A DNA stretch of 64,000 nucleotides, from NCBI RefSeq assembly GCF_040954835.1, contig NC_090696.1, positions 57,938,222 through 58,002,221 on the forward strand, given 5' to 3'. This DNA comes from Lepisosteus oculatus. Its lineage: Eukaryota; Chordata; Actinopteri; Semionotiformes; Lepisosteidae. Below the pieces are notes generated by a model. The model saw only the letters and a list, made by a program, of their open reading frames with translations, was not told the DNA's origin and did not search any database. Below are positions 14,172 through 27,300 of the stretch, one piece after another; within the stretch, counting starts at the first letter, position 1, and each line of letters begins with the position of its first letter. The translations under genes were made by a program, and so were the position numbers.

Positions 14172-15082
14172 ACTGTTTCCCTGAGATTATAACGTGTGCA
14201 AGAATCAAATAAAAATATCCTATCTTTTAAAACCAAATATCTGGAATATACACATAAATGCCACTTAACGTAGCACTGACTGATTTCAGTTTTCAAGTGC
14301 ACGTTTTGAGGTTACCGAGTTTCGTTTTTTCCTGAATCTTAATGGTTGCTTTCCGCCGGATTCAGTCACTACAAATGTAGTAACACGCTCATTCATAAAC
14401 ACACCTCCTTATAAAATATTTCTGATTAGGCACACCTCCTGTCGTTGTACCATGTCTGGACACACCCATAATCACAAGCCCTACAACCCATTAGATAAAT
14501 GTGTGCAGAACTTGATAAAATACGTTTGCACTTCAGTCGGAGCGACTGGAAAGTGAATCGAGAAAGCGCTCGCTAGACGTCAGTAATGAGGCTTTAGAAG
14601 AACTGTTGGAAGTTTTTGTCAAAAAGCCAATTGAGTGGAAAAGACTACAGTACTTGTGTCGCCTACGTTGCGGGATTGTTTTTTCGAGTAGTATGTCATT
14701 TCTTGTACACTACACGTACAAGTTTGATTCGAAAACAAAAAAATAAAATAATTCAATACGGGACTCGCCGAGTGAAAAGGAAGAGGTTTGTACATCCGTG
14801 GTTAGACTTTTTAATTAACCAATAATAAAGTAGTAATATCTACAAACACATTTATAAAGTGTGATTATAGAAACTTTGGTGGTTGATAATATAGTTTTAT
14901 AATTATATATCACAATATTAAAAAAATATTGTGTTTATTCTACTCCTTGTGTCTATTCTATTCTTTCAACCCTGCATACACACACTGCAGCCACCTTCTC
15001 TTAACACACACACATTTGTTTTTCCGAATCTCTGGGTATTTCCCATTCCTTTTTTGTTTTTCTACAATTCTGTATCTGGGGG
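14172..15082. other. Upstream region of the putative TTC39B exon
   Basis: No gene recognised. This would hold the TTC39B 5' UTR and promoter if that call is right. I see no clear TATA box or strong CpG island. AT-rich with an (CA)-rich patch near 14.98-15.02 kb. Confidence 0.35.
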
Positions 15083-15570
15083 TGGTCTTTGCCGGTGAGC
15101 ATCTGGTGGCTGGGCTACCCACGTAACCCAACAGGGCTCAGCCAGAAATACTGAAGTGGAGCCGTCGGATGGACTCACCTTCGAGGGTCAGGTGTAATGT
15201 CAGTCATTGGAAACTGGCTCTTAGGTGTGGAATGTCACTTCACTCAGGGGGAAGGAGGCTGAGCTGGTGTGGGACATTCAAATGTACCGACTGGATATTA
15301 GGAAATTTCTGGGAAATTTCAATGCTCAGATGGGGAATAATCGCGAGAGACATGACAGGGAGGAACAGCCTCCCTGATCAGACCCGAGTGGTAATTTGTT
15401 ATTGGTCTTCTGTGCCGGTCACGGACTGTCCCTGGGACGAAGGTTGATGATTGACTTCACAGTTGTGTCATGAGGGCTAAGGTTGTATGTTCTGGACACT
15501 TGTGTAAAGAGAGGGGCAGATTTCAACTGATCACCACTTGGTGGTGTGTTGGATCAGACCGACGGGGCAA
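15083..15570 (+). pseudogene. Decayed LINE fragment: APE-type endonuclease region
   Basis: The DNA matches the 5' coding part of an APE-class non-LTR retrotransposon common in fish: 'ggctcttaggtgtggaatgt cacttcactc' corresponds to the endonuclease opening (GTWNVTSL-like), 'gggaaatttcaatgctcaga' to the GDFNAH-like catalytic block, and 'atcaccacttggtggtgtgt' to the STDHHLVV-like block. The frame is broken and there are large internal deletions between these blocks, so no protein can be made. The reverse transcriptase part is absent. Confidence 0.72.
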
Positions 15571-15880
15571 TGGGCTGGAGGCCCACTTTGTCTTCACCTT
15601 ATGCCCAGCCTTCTCTGTACCCTCTATGGACCCGGCCAGCCTTGGGTTGAGAGAAACAAATGTTGCACCCCAGTATTTGTATCTCAGATTGGACCATTTT
15701 CAAGTTGCCCATGATTGGCTGTGCATCCCATGCTTTTGTGATAGGGAAGACCTTGATCTACCTTTCCCGACCCTTCTCAAACACAACTATGGTGTCATCA
15801 CCAGGAATACTCCACTCAGACTGCTATCTGGGTCGTGCTCTTCGAGTGCTGCCCCAATCCTGTGGACTAAGGCACAAGCC
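15571..15880. other. Unassigned sequence between LINE and SINE
   Basis: Lies inside a long open frame that runs into the AAT array (poly-Ile stretch), but I recognise no protein family. Possibly further transposon debris. Confidence 0.3.
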
Positions 15881-15991
<111 letters not shown>

Positions 15992-16270
15992 GCTTACACT
16001 TATATAGCATTTTTCTGGACACTCCACTTAAAGCACTTTACAGGTAATGGGGACTCCCCTCCACCACCACCAATGTGTAACCCCACCTGGATGATGCGAC
16101 GGCAATCATAATGCACCAGAACACTCACCACACACCAGCTATTAGTGGGGAGGAGAACAGAGTAATGAAGCCAGCTCATAGATGGGGATTATTAGGAGGC
16201 CATGATTGGTAAAGGCCAATAGTAAAGTTTGGCCAGGATGCCGGGGTAACCCCTAATCTTTTTGAGAAAA
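15992..16270 (-). repeat. 5S-rRNA-derived SINE, 5'-truncated (copy A)
   Basis: On the minus strand this reads the same body as the copy at 20.88-21.39 kb: 'tggcctttaccaatcatggc', 'tagctggtgtgtggtgagtg', 'gcatcatccaggtgg', 'ggtggtggtggaggggagtc', 'tgtccagaaaaatgctatat aagtgtaagc', then the AAT tail. The 5S-like head is missing. Confidence 0.85.
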
Positions 16271-16320
16271 TAGTAGTCTGTACATCCACACACAGCAGTC
16301 TCTACCATTGATTTCATAAC
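16271..16320. other. Junction of SINE copy A and unknown block
   Basis: Short unassigned sequence between SINE copy A and the open frame that follows. Confidence 0.3.
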
Positions 16321-16562
16321 CAGACCTCCCAGTTCCTGAACTACACCTACCAGCAGCACCTGGGCAAGGAGATCTACTGCTTATGCATCATGGAGGTGTG
16401 CCTGCTTTCAGAGAGGTGCTGTGTGGAGGGCTGCTTTGATAGCCACAAGAGTCTAGAGGCTGAGAACCCGAATGCTGACTGGCATTGGGCCAGGATAATT
16501 TGCCCAGGAAGGGTGACCCATCCTGCCCCAGAGAGGAAGGGGGTTGTCACTGGCTCATGGTG
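16321..16562 (+). other. Unidentified open frame, possible pseudogene piece
   Basis: From a stop at 16315-16317 to the TGA at 16561 a plus-strand frame stays open for about 80 codons, GC-richer than its surroundings, reading QTSQFLNYTYQQHLGKEIYC then CLCIMEVCLLSERCC. It is Cys-rich at its centre. I recognise no family. It has an internal Met but no good start context. Candidates are a processed pseudogene fragment, an unknown transposon, or chance. Confidence 0.3.
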
Positions 16563-19140
16563 CTGAGAGCCTGATGGGAAAGGAACTCTTGACTTTGGGT
16601 TGCATATGGCCTGGGGGTTCTGGGTGTCAATGTTTCTATGTGAAAGAGGATTTGATGTTGTAGATCATCAAAAAAAAATCCATTCTAATTTATTCACAGT
16701 AATTCATTTTTACTCATTTGATTTATGAATACAATATGATGGTGCTCCCACAAATTACAGCTCCTAGACTGAGGTCTCTGTGAGCCATGGAAGAAATGTT
16801 TGGGCTCATGACCACAGTAATCAGTAATGTAAAAAGCATTAATAAATTAACTGAAAATAAATGTGAAAACAAGCAGAAATCAAGTGGAAAAACTGAGAAA
16901 TTGAGATATTTTCCAATTAAGGATTGCAGCAGTGTGGAACAATGTAAGTTTTGCAATTATGGTGTCACAACGATACCCTGAGCTCCTTTAAAAAATGGAT
17001 TTTTGAGGTTTCTGTTTGTATATGGTCATTAACTGGACTAGTATTTAAATAAATTGATCACTCATCTTTAAAAGGTTTCCAGAGCAACATTGTTGTAGTT
17101 AATGTGGTGTTGTTAACTGAAGTTTTAATGTTTTGCCCAATTTTAAAATGACTTCCCTTGTTTTAAATAAATTATTATTTACATTTTCAATAAAAAATCT
17201 GAAACTCTAACACAGTAATAAAACATCCGTAAAGCACAACAGACAGAAGCAGTACCTGATATTTCAGAAGATTAATTTAGTAGTCCCTGAATGTAGTCTC
17301 TTTTCAGATGTTCTTTTTCATTTCTAAATTTAAGGGGCTTGCTACTTCAGTTTTGACTTCTTCAGCAGCACCACTGACTGTCTTTGAAATTGTGTTATAA
17401 ATCTACTCCCATGGTTTATAATTGTAAATGGGAGTGGCAGAGGTAAAGAGCTGGAACACTGTTTCAAGATCTGATAATGAGAAGCTATCAAAGGCTTGAA
17501 AGATTAAAAGAATGTGAATACTTAGGATCCAATGCAAAACATTGACATTTAGTTTCTGTGTTAAATTGAAAAAATAGTTCCAGAACAAGACTTCATGTGA
17601 AGTCTTAATCTCTTTCACTATCAAGATGTCTTGTATAACTAAAGTATGTAGGAGATTTTTTTTCTGGGGTAACATTATATCCTGAGCTAACCCTGGCTTT
17701 ATACTGTAGTTCTAGTTATGTTACAATGCTGTCAATAATACAGAGAGTAATATATACTATTTCAGAAGAAGCACTATCACAAAATGTGTCCTTCTCTGTG
17801 CAGTAAGTAATCTAAATTTGCACTGGGAGGGATATTCATATGCTGCAGTTGGTTTGTTGTCATTTTTTTTTAAATTTAACAATTACGTTAAACATTTTTA
17901 AATGGCAGCTTGTTGGTATTTTTTTCATTTGCCATTTTCATTTGTACATTGCGGCCATTGCGGGTTTTTTTTCAATAACCAGTTAACATTTTCATCATAG
18001 TACATCCTGGTATGGTGTTGGCTTCATGAGCATCTCAAGCCTTGAGATCATAAGCCCTACAGAAGGCTCAGGAAAACCAAGGCTCTTGAACTGGACATGG
18101 ATAAATGGTATTCACAGCAGGTATTCCATGGGGAATGTGTCATCTTTCAAAAGCACAATACAATTCATCACTTAATAAAGTGATGCCCCCAAAATCTGGC
18201 TCCCAGCTTAGCCCATGATGTCTTAATGCCTTAGAGGTATTGAGAAACAATCATTCATTCAAGTGATTTTGGACACTTCTTTCCTCTGTCCCTTCTAGCT
18301 AAAATAAGTACATTGCAACCTGGTTAAGGAGGCAACACAGAAAGCCTGCCAGCTGGCCCTCACTGGGTGAGGGTGCAACAGTATGATGTTCTAGTCAGAA
18401 CAATGGACTGTCAGTGGTTTTTTTTCATACCTGCCTCTCCTGTCCTTCATGACTTACCACCGCCCCCAGCCAAACATGGCTGATGAGTGCCCTGCCCTCC
18501 GGGTGCCTTTGCTCACTTTTTGAGTGGGTTTTGAAGGTGTTTCTGCTTGCTACTTGGAGCCTTTGACCCAGCATACCCTCCAGAAAGACCGTCTAAGACT
18601 ACAAATACACACTGATATCAGACCTTTGGGTCCTGCACATCATTTAAAGGGCTGTAATCTGCAGTTCTATAGAATTTTGCACCTCTTCATGTGCATCATG
18701 TCTACTTCAGGTGTTGATACCTCATTCTTCTTCCAGAGTGGGAAGTACTGTGGTATTATCCATGGGAAATAGAGCACTCCACCTGGTGGAACACACATTT
18801 CAACCCATACTGTACCTCAGATAGCTTTCCTGAAATTCTTTATTTGGGATGAGGAAATCCAAGAGTACAAATGGCTGCGGAAGCTGTGTTTCGTTCTTCA
18901 GTGTTTCTTTTCACTTTGGGTCTCCATTAGTACAGGCAAATGAAGGACACACAAACATCTTTGTGTGTTGGGTAAAACTGCTTCACAAAAATCAATAATA
19001 TAATAACAGTAGTAACTAATTATTTGAATTGTTTGCTATTGTAATGCATATGGCTGCCATTGCAAGTTGTTAGAGCCAGCTTACCAGCATGGTGACATCA
19101 CCGCCCTTCCCTGAGAATAACAGGGATCGCAGCTGTAGGG
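16563..19140. other. Intergenic stretch, nothing recognised
   Basis: No exon, RNA gene or known repeat recognised on either strand. Confidence 0.4.
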
Positions 19141-19290
19141 CTGACGGGAGATTTCCCTTTAGCTCAACTGGTTGGGTCCCTGTTGAGTGATCCCAGAGGC
19201 CTGGGTTTGAGTCCCCAGTGGTGGGGGGATGACCTGAGGTGGCAGCGGTGAGGGTGCATACCCACGTGAACCCAAGAGCGCTACAGTATG
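19141..19290 (+). repeat. tRNA-derived SINE head
   Basis: Contains an A-box-like tagctcaactggttgggtcc and a B-box-like gggtttgagtcccc about 45 bp downstream, followed by a non-tRNA part (gatgacctgaggtggcagcg ...). The cloverleaf cannot be completed with matching acceptor arms and the sequence continues past it, so it is a SINE rather than a tRNA gene. Confidence 0.6.
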
Positions 19291-19936
19291 TTGTTCAATT
19301 GTACCATTGTCAATAGAGTATCTGATCAGAAGTCATGAAGGTAGGTTATTATCTTTAAAGGGGAAAGTACCCTTATCAATTTGTATTTGTTTTTCCTTGA
19401 ATTTTGAAAAATAAATTTGGATTAGGCACCGTCTATCATTTTCTTTTCTTTATGGAACCCAGGTCGTTTTAAATAATGCTATAGTAACACACAATGACTA
19501 ATGGAACTCTAATTTATGTAGATTATGAGAAATGCTGTGTCTCACTTCAAGGTACACTTTTCTTAAAAAAAGGTACACAAGGTACTTTTTTTAAAGCAGT
19601 GATAAGGACACTCATAAACCACACCATTGTCTTTGTTTTTAGTTCTGTGATTCAAGTAAATACAGAAGAACAGCAAAACATGCCACTGACTAATGACTTT
19701 GTATGAAGACTATAGAAACAGCTTCATTTTATTTTTATTAATGTAAACAAAATAATTTTTAAACAAATGACTATATGTTTGATTTATTGGATATTTTTGT
19801 TTGCAATCGAATTTAATTTTAAAACATCGTAGGACACATTAGTGTCAACGTTGCATGTCCTTACCATGATTTAGTGCCAATTAGGATAAACAAAATCATT
19901 AATAAAATAAGCACCGCAAACGAAAGCCCCGTCGAA

Positions 19937-19953
19937 ACTACAATCTCCAGAAG
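19937..19953 (+). promoter_or_regulatory. ZNF143/SBS-like promoter site upstream of SNAPC3
   Basis: The sequence actacaatctccagaag closely resembles the extended ACTACAATTCCCAGAATGC-type site bound by ZNF143 (Staf), 45-61 bp before the SNAPC3 ATG. It differs from that consensus at several positions. ZNF143 also works with SNAPc at snRNA promoters. Confidence 0.55.
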
Positions 19954-19972
19954 ACATTTCGTTTTAAAACGT

Positions 19973-19982
19973 AACTTCCGTT
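19973..19982 (-). promoter_or_regulatory. ETS-like site upstream of SNAPC3
   Basis: On the minus strand aacggaagtt contains the CGGAAGT core bound by ETS factors such as GABPA, 16-25 bp before the ATG. No TATA box is evident, in keeping with a housekeeping promoter. Confidence 0.45.
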
Positions 19983-19997
19983 AACAGTTAAAACAGC

Positions 19998-20248
19998 ATG
20001 GCGACGTCCACTGATGTTGGAGACTTGGATGTTGCAAAAATCAGTGTTCCAACTTACGAATATAAAGGTGTCAACACAAAAGTCTTTCATGTAGGTTCAT
20101 TTGGGAAGCTGTGGCGAGAGAAATTGAACCCCGATTATTTCTCCCTTCAAGAAAACGCAGCTAATTCGGAAGAAGCAGAAGATGCTGCGTTTGCAGAGGA
20201 GGTCGGAATTAGTGCAGACGTCTTGGAGGAAGTCAAATTCGTGTGTAG
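19998..20248 (+). CDS. SNAPC3: SNAPC3 coding exon 1
   Basis: Starts ATGGCGACG and ends with donor TAG|gtatga, leaving phase 2. Encodes the poorly conserved acidic N-terminus including [15 protein letters not shown] and [11 protein letters not shown] (residues 1-83 plus two bases). Confidence 0.9.
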
Positions 20249-21304
20249 GTATGATTTCACCGCACCTGTTTAAAAAAAATAATTCAGATGAACAAGTTGC
20301 ACTGTATCCTGTGACATTCACGGTTATCTTGTCTCCCAACTCTTACTTGAACATTAAATCAACAGTCATATTACTGTAGCTGTATGATTCTTATATTGCA
20401 GTTTACTTGTATAGTGCAATGCAGAATAAATGCTCACATCCCTGTACAAACGTGTGAAAGTATCTAAAAAAATATACTTAGCAAATTTTAGAGCAAGAAA
20501 ACGGAAATATACGATTCTCAGTACTTACGGTGGAAATTATGATGGCAAAACAAACGTTATTAAGTGAAGAGTCAGAGGATAAATAAAAATCAAAGTTTAA
20601 AATGGAAATTGTAAATTGAATTGCTGGATGAATTAACATTGGCGTCCTGTGTTTATTACTGGTTTGACAGCTTGGATACTTTGAGGTGTCATCCTGAAAA
20701 CGAATCACCTGACACAGAAGTTGTTGGCCCAAATCCCAGTCTGCAGACATTGAGGTGAGGATATCTGTCAAAAATATTTAAATATTTTATTACTAATTTA
20801 TTACTAATTCGTCATTTGATTTTTGTGATCCCTCTTTTGCGTTTGACAATGTTGAGGTCCTTTCTGTAGCCTTTCTGTGTGAGCCTGGTCAGTACCTGGA
20901 TGGGAGACCTCCTGGGAAAAACTAAGGTTTCTGCTGGAAGAGGTGTCAGTGGGGCTGGCAGTGGGTGCTCACCCTGGGGTATGTGTGGGTCCTAATGCCG
21001 CAGTATAGTGACAGGGACTATAATCCCACAGGGTGTATCACAAAAAGAGTAGGGATGTTACCCCGGATTCCTGTAAAAATTTTCCCCTAGCCTTTACTGG
21101 TCATGGCCTCCTAATAACTTGAATTGGCTTCATCACTGTGTTCTCCCCTCTGATAGCTGATGTGTGGTGAATGTACTGGCACACTATAGTTGCCATCACA
21201 TTATCCAGGTGGATGCTGCACATTGGTGGTGGTGGAAGGGAGACCCTATTACCTGTAAAGCACTTGGAGTGAAGTGTCCAGAAAGGTCTATATATGTGTA
21301 AGGA

Positions 21305-21341
<37 letters not shown>

Positions 21342-24300
21342 TTAATAATAATACTAATAATACTACTACTACTAATAATAAAATTAATATTAAATTTAGC
21401 CATTCCTCCAAACAGATTGCATGTTCTGCATTCATATTCTTTTTTCAACTCATACCTGAGCTGTGTTTATTTTGTACCACACAACATCCCTTTAAACTTG
21501 GCTTTATCCTATTCAGTTTTCACCTTAACAAAATTTTAAGATGAAGCTAATGGGGAAAAAAAAAACTTTTTGCTTAACACTTTGTCTGGTGTTAATACCC
21601 ACAGGGTGTTTTGCCTTGTCAGTCCCTGAGTTTCCAGAGCACTAGTCCCAGAGCCCATTTACTTCACCCATCAGTTATTTTGAGCTCAAAGCAAAGTCTA
21701 ATGGGGAAATTGTTCTAGGCATTCACACTGTGCACATGGACATCACATTCTAAGATTTCTGGTTAAAATATGTGTAACTTATTTTTCCCTTTTTTATTCT
21801 ATTCTTATCTTCTTGTCTGAGCAGAGTTCAAAAAAGGAAGCAGGATTACCGGGAAACTCTGACAATAGATAAGACATGCAGAAGTAACATCTATGCAAGT
21901 GAAATGGTGAGTCTGGAGGAGGAGATGGAACATTTGTATTATCTCAGTCCTACGAAACGCTGGTTCCTATTCCAGTGTTGTGTAGCGCTTCTGTGATTGG
22001 TGGCTAGGTTGGGGAATTTCTTCAGTGTGTATATTAAGGAGTCATTTGTCTCTCTTATTTTTTCCAGTCACCAGGTGGTATCCATGAGGTAGCTTAGTTA
22101 ATTACTGCAGTGCTTAATGACCTAAATCTCAGTTTTTTTTTCTGTACATTTTGCATCTTATGGCTGAAGAGTGTGAGTGTTTTTTTTTAGAAAGCATCTA
22201 TTTGCCTTTCCACCTAATTTTACAGAGCGGGGTTTCTAAAGGCAACTAATTTATCAATTGATTCGTCTGTTTTGTGTTTCTGCCGATCTGTCTGACTGTT
22301 GTAATTTATGTATTGTATTTATCGGCAAATATTTTATATTTCCTTAAGCATATTAGTACACCTAAGTGCATTTGTATTTTTACATTGCTAATGCAAAGAA
22401 GATCAAGATGGTCAGTGTTGTACTTTGCTTGAGAAAGGATAGTTTAGTGTACTACATGATCAATTAATAGAAAGGTTTACCACACACAATCAGAAAACAT
22501 GGCAGAAATGACAATGTGGAAAAGAATTGTAGAAATTGATTTTTTTTGTAGTCTTGTCCTTTATCTGCCAGAACAAGGCTCTGTTGGTCAGGTGTGAATG
22601 GATATGAGCTGTACTGCACTGTCTACGGTTGTTGTTTTTTATTTTTACATATGACATTGGTTTCTTTGTTTGCATGAATAATTAAGTCTTTATGAGAGAA
22701 AGAAAATACCCTGGGAATTACCCAGGGAAGGACAACATTGATTTATGTTTGGTGAAAACAATTTATTATTTATAAAAAAAGCATTTTTTGGTTTAATCCT
22801 CTCTTAAAAAGCATCTCAATGTTCTTTTCATTCTAAAAGAGATATATATATATATTGAAAAAAGATTCTGTTCAAATACAACAAGAATTTAAACAGCACT
22901 CATTTCAGGTTTTACAAGCAACAACCTCATATATGCTACCCACCATTTACGAGAGATAAACAAGTAATCAAACATTAAGGAAAATATAATGTGTAGATTA
23001 TAATATTTTTGGTAGTTGTTTATTGATGTGATGGGTCCCTATCATAGATCAGTTTGTATGGATACATATATAGTAATAAGGCAAAATTTAGTTAGGCAGT
23101 GACCTCATACATGACTGTACATTCTCACCCATTGTCTGTAAACCTAAAGAAGACAGACATGCCAGAATTAGGTGAATGTCAGAATATTGTTTGAGGACCC
23201 TTGGCCTGAGTTTTACTGTGCTGTCATCTCATATTGCTGCTCAAGTGTCACAGCTGGGGCTGAAGTAGATGGAGGTCCCTGACCAGACTCTACAAACTGC
23301 TAATTAGCAGTAGATCTTTTTAATGTTAGCAACATAATGTTTATGACAAGAAAACATGCTCTGCTAAAGTTCTGTGCTTGACGGAGGTTAGTCTGTTTTG
23401 TAAAAATATACATTGATTACAGGTCCTCAAATCCCCTTTTTTAGTCTCTGTTCGTCATCATAGAGTAGATCCTTAGATGTTCTTGTAAAGTGGAAAAAAT
23501 ATTTTAGACCTTTCATTATCTTTTTTATTGCATTTCATTTAATTTTTAATTTTAAGTTTCATTTAAATACTTACAAAAGTGCTTGAACTATAGTTTGATA
23601 GAGTGATTGAAACGTAGAGCCCCCTTCACAGTATCTTGTGAATGATTCTTCACAGTATCATATGAATGATTGCATCAAAGCAATTGTTTTGGAAACATCA
23701 AACCTAGCTGGAAATTCACCGTGCTTTTTATTCATAAAATAGATAACTGTGCTAGCTTTTCACTGATCATCAAAATGGCTTTGGTATACCTTTAAGCCAG
23801 TTTGAAGTCCTATTTCTGAAAGACAATTTAAAAATTAAAAATATAATTTATGAGCTCTGGGATAAATAAGAAAGGAACAGGATTTGCCATGTACTATGCT
23901 AGCCTGTGTACTAGTAAGTTTGACCCCTCCTGATTTTTTGTATTATCTTTTTTGTCTCTGTCCATAATCAGAAATAGGAATGACAAGAACTGCTCTAATG
24001 TTCCTTTTCTACATGATATTCTGTTGTCAGCTGTCCCAGATCCAGTGGAATTTCAACCTCTAAATCCAATTGAGAAAACCACAGCACCACTAGTGACAGA
24101 CCTTCTTTGTCTTTCACTAACACGTTTATACAGTTTTGCCGTGTGTTGCCGTCTGGTAGCCAGGGTGACACTTGAGTGCCCTTTTATAAACAAGCAAGAT
24201 CACTGTGTGACTGGCCATCTGACTGGCTTGTCAACAAGCGAAGCTTCCGGCTTCAACACAACACATACAGTGTTGCTAAAAGGCTGTCTACTGAAGCACA

Positions 24301-27300
24301 GAACATTAGCAAAGACTCTTTCATAGGAACCTAATTTTCAGTCATAAGCTGTGACTCCAGGCTTCTTTTAGTGTGGGGAAAAATATTAAAACGTGCACTG
24401 TACACTGGAGTGTAAAAGTCTTTTCACATTGTTCCAATCTTTTTCTTCCTTACTGAGAAACACAATTCTATCTTCTACTGTTTTATTTTAAGCTAATTCT
24501 AATAGATCTGTACTTTGTAATACAAAAAGTAGTCTTTTAGCCTTAAAGATGTGTAGACAGCCCATCATTTTTTATGAGCCTATGTAGTTCATTTGGCTCA
24601 TAAAGCAATCATATCCACCCCTCCTCCAGGTCTGAGATTCACATCCAACCATTTTTTTTTACAGGAAACAATGGTACCTTCCTCCAGCCTCTTGCAACCT
24701 TAGCTTTAAAGAACTCCCTCCCATTTTTTGTGCTTCTGTTAATTTTCGTTTGTGCGGTCTGATTTATGTTTTGCTGGTAATTCTGAAATATCAGGGCGGC
24801 TTACTTTGTCCATGCACTTGAGGATTTTGAATTCAGAAATCAGATCCCTTGTAGCCTTCCCTGTTTGAGACTGAAAGCTTGCAGCCTGTGAGAGCGGGAC
24901 ATCCTTTTTAATCTGTACTACAGTACTACTAGTTTCTAAATTGTCAGCATGGGAGTGAGGAAGGCACCAGTCAGTTGAGGTAAGGATCTACGAAGGAATG
25001 AAAAATATTAAATGGGAGGAGCAGATTCAAAAAGAGCACCCAAGGGATTGGTAAAATGCCAAAGGACTACTAGGTAATTACTTATACTTTAATGCTTCAA
25101 GTGTTTGGAACAAAAGATACAGAGATAAATGAATGCTAATGCAGTAACATTGCAGATATAATTACCATTCATTATCATTGAATCTTTCATGTTAACAGAC
25201 AGTGCTGGTTACAAACACAATAGTATTTTAGTAGTAAAAGGTAATTCCATTACCAAACAGGTTAGGTGGGAATAAATGGCCTCCTCTTGTTTGTGGAGGT
25301 GTGGTGGCACTGTGGCTAAGGATCTGTGCCTGTGGCTGGAAGGTTGCCAGTTCAAATCCCGTGGCCGGCAGAGGAATCCTACTCTGTTGGGCCCCTGAGC
25401 AAGGCTCTTAACCTAAACTGCTCCAGGGGCACTGTATAAATCCCCGACCTTGCACTCTGACCCCAAGCTTCTCTCTGTCTGTGTCTCATGGAGAATAAGT
25501 TGGGGTACGTGAAAAAGACAAATTCCTAATGCAAGAAATTGTGTATAGCCAATAAAGTGATCTGATCTTATATTAAAAAAAAGTCAGGAGGCACTTGAGG
25601 CTTATCAGGAATTGACTTTTAACCATTTTCATAACACCCAATTTGTAACAATATGGAGAAAATGGTTTTTAGGGAGATTTTAACATTCCTCACATATACT
25701 GTATTGAATAAAACCTCTAGGAATGTCAGTAGATGGAATTGAAAATGGTCGACCTGGCTAAGGATTGCTTTAGTTTCTCATAATGCCTACTGGGGGGAAT
25801 GCTTTTCACATTAGTGATCAAATATTTTCACCTAACAATGAAGGTGGAATGAGACAATAGAAGTATAAGAATTCAAAGGAAAATTTAACCATATTTGATT
25901 GTTTGGAAACAGTTCATGTGGAGTCCAATCCAAAGGTTTATAGTTTAAAAAACATAAGCTATTTATATAATAAACTACTACAAAAGCACTAAGCATGAAG
26001 AGGCTTTCGCTTTTGAGAAATGTTTAGGTATTTATGGTGATATATCATTTTAACTTCCTAGGCACTTCAGGAGCAGCAATACAAAAGGTGAACAATGTAA
26101 GAATTGTTAAAAGTGCATAATTAATATTTAGCTATTGTGTTAAAATGGGTACAATGTAGTCATAATTTAAAAAAAATATTTTTTCTATTTCCATGTAACA
26201 CACTCCACTTGTCTATGTTAAATGTAATCTGTTTTTTCCCCTAATTTCCCTCTGTAGTTTCTGAAGTGTTTTCTAATTTAGGATCCATCATCTGCAAATT
26301 TCTCTAGTTAATTCTTGAAATTTATTTAATGCTATTGTTGTTTATTTGTTTATCCTTTTTTTGGCTGAGGACATCATATTTTGGACAGCTGACACTGGAT
26401 CTAAAAATACAGAATAGAAAGGAAGCGTAGGTAGTATGTGCTTTTTTGGGTGCTGTTGTCTTTGTATCTTTCCAGTGTGTGTTATAATGAGTGCGACCTT
26501 CCTCTTTTTGTGCCTTCAGGAATGTGTAACAGAAAGGAAGAGGCCTGCAGACCCAGAAGCCATGGTGGCAGAAGGGGAAATCATTTTGAGTATCAACATT
26601 GTGTACCCAGTCATATTTAAGAGGGTAAATTATTGCACTAGCTCATCAATGCAATCATATCACTCTGGGTTAGGTCAGTAGTTTGATCATGTGGGTGAGG
26701 ATAGTTTCACAAATCCCAGCTACAGATGTTTTCCTCTTGGAATAAAACAAAAAATTCCAAACATAATTACATATAATTTTCCTTTCATTTTCCTTTCCTT
26801 TCATTCTGTTGTTCCATCACAGAAACAGCATGTTGTGTTGGGTTAAAAGGAAAAATAACTCATTCAGTATAACACGACTGAATTCAATTTATTCAATTTA
26901 TTGAATAAGACTGTTGGTCATACTGACCATTTTATGTCTGCTTTCTCTTGTCATAAAGTAATTTACTATGTTAAGAGGTTACATTAACTTGAGACGTTGA
27001 CTGTTTTGTCAGGTTACTGGGTTTTGAATGATTGAGGTCTAATATTATATTGTTTGATTTTGGAGAGACTGATTCAAATGAATGGTGAATCTGTACCTCC
27101 TGATACACCTGCCTCAAGTTTGTCTGTGTTCTTACAGTTCAGAAAGCACAGGCAGCACCAGACAATGAGAGTGCTGGGCTCTCAGAAGCTAACGGAGCTG
27201 AGAGACTCCATCTGCTGTGTGAGTGACCTGCAAGTCAGTGGGGAGTTCAGCAATATGCCTGACCTGGCTCCAGAGCACATCAACAAGGTGTGCATCCCAT

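Noticed and set aside
19141..19215. Possible tRNA gene
   Set aside because: A- and B-box-like motifs are present but acceptor arms do not pair and the homology continues past the 3' end; fits a SINE head.
20881..20930. 5S rRNA gene
   Set aside because: Only the 3' part of 5S is present, with substitutions, and it runs into a repeat body also found at two other loci.
25310..25380. Possible tRNA gene
   Set aside because: Same reasoning: it is the head of a SINE with body and A-rich end.
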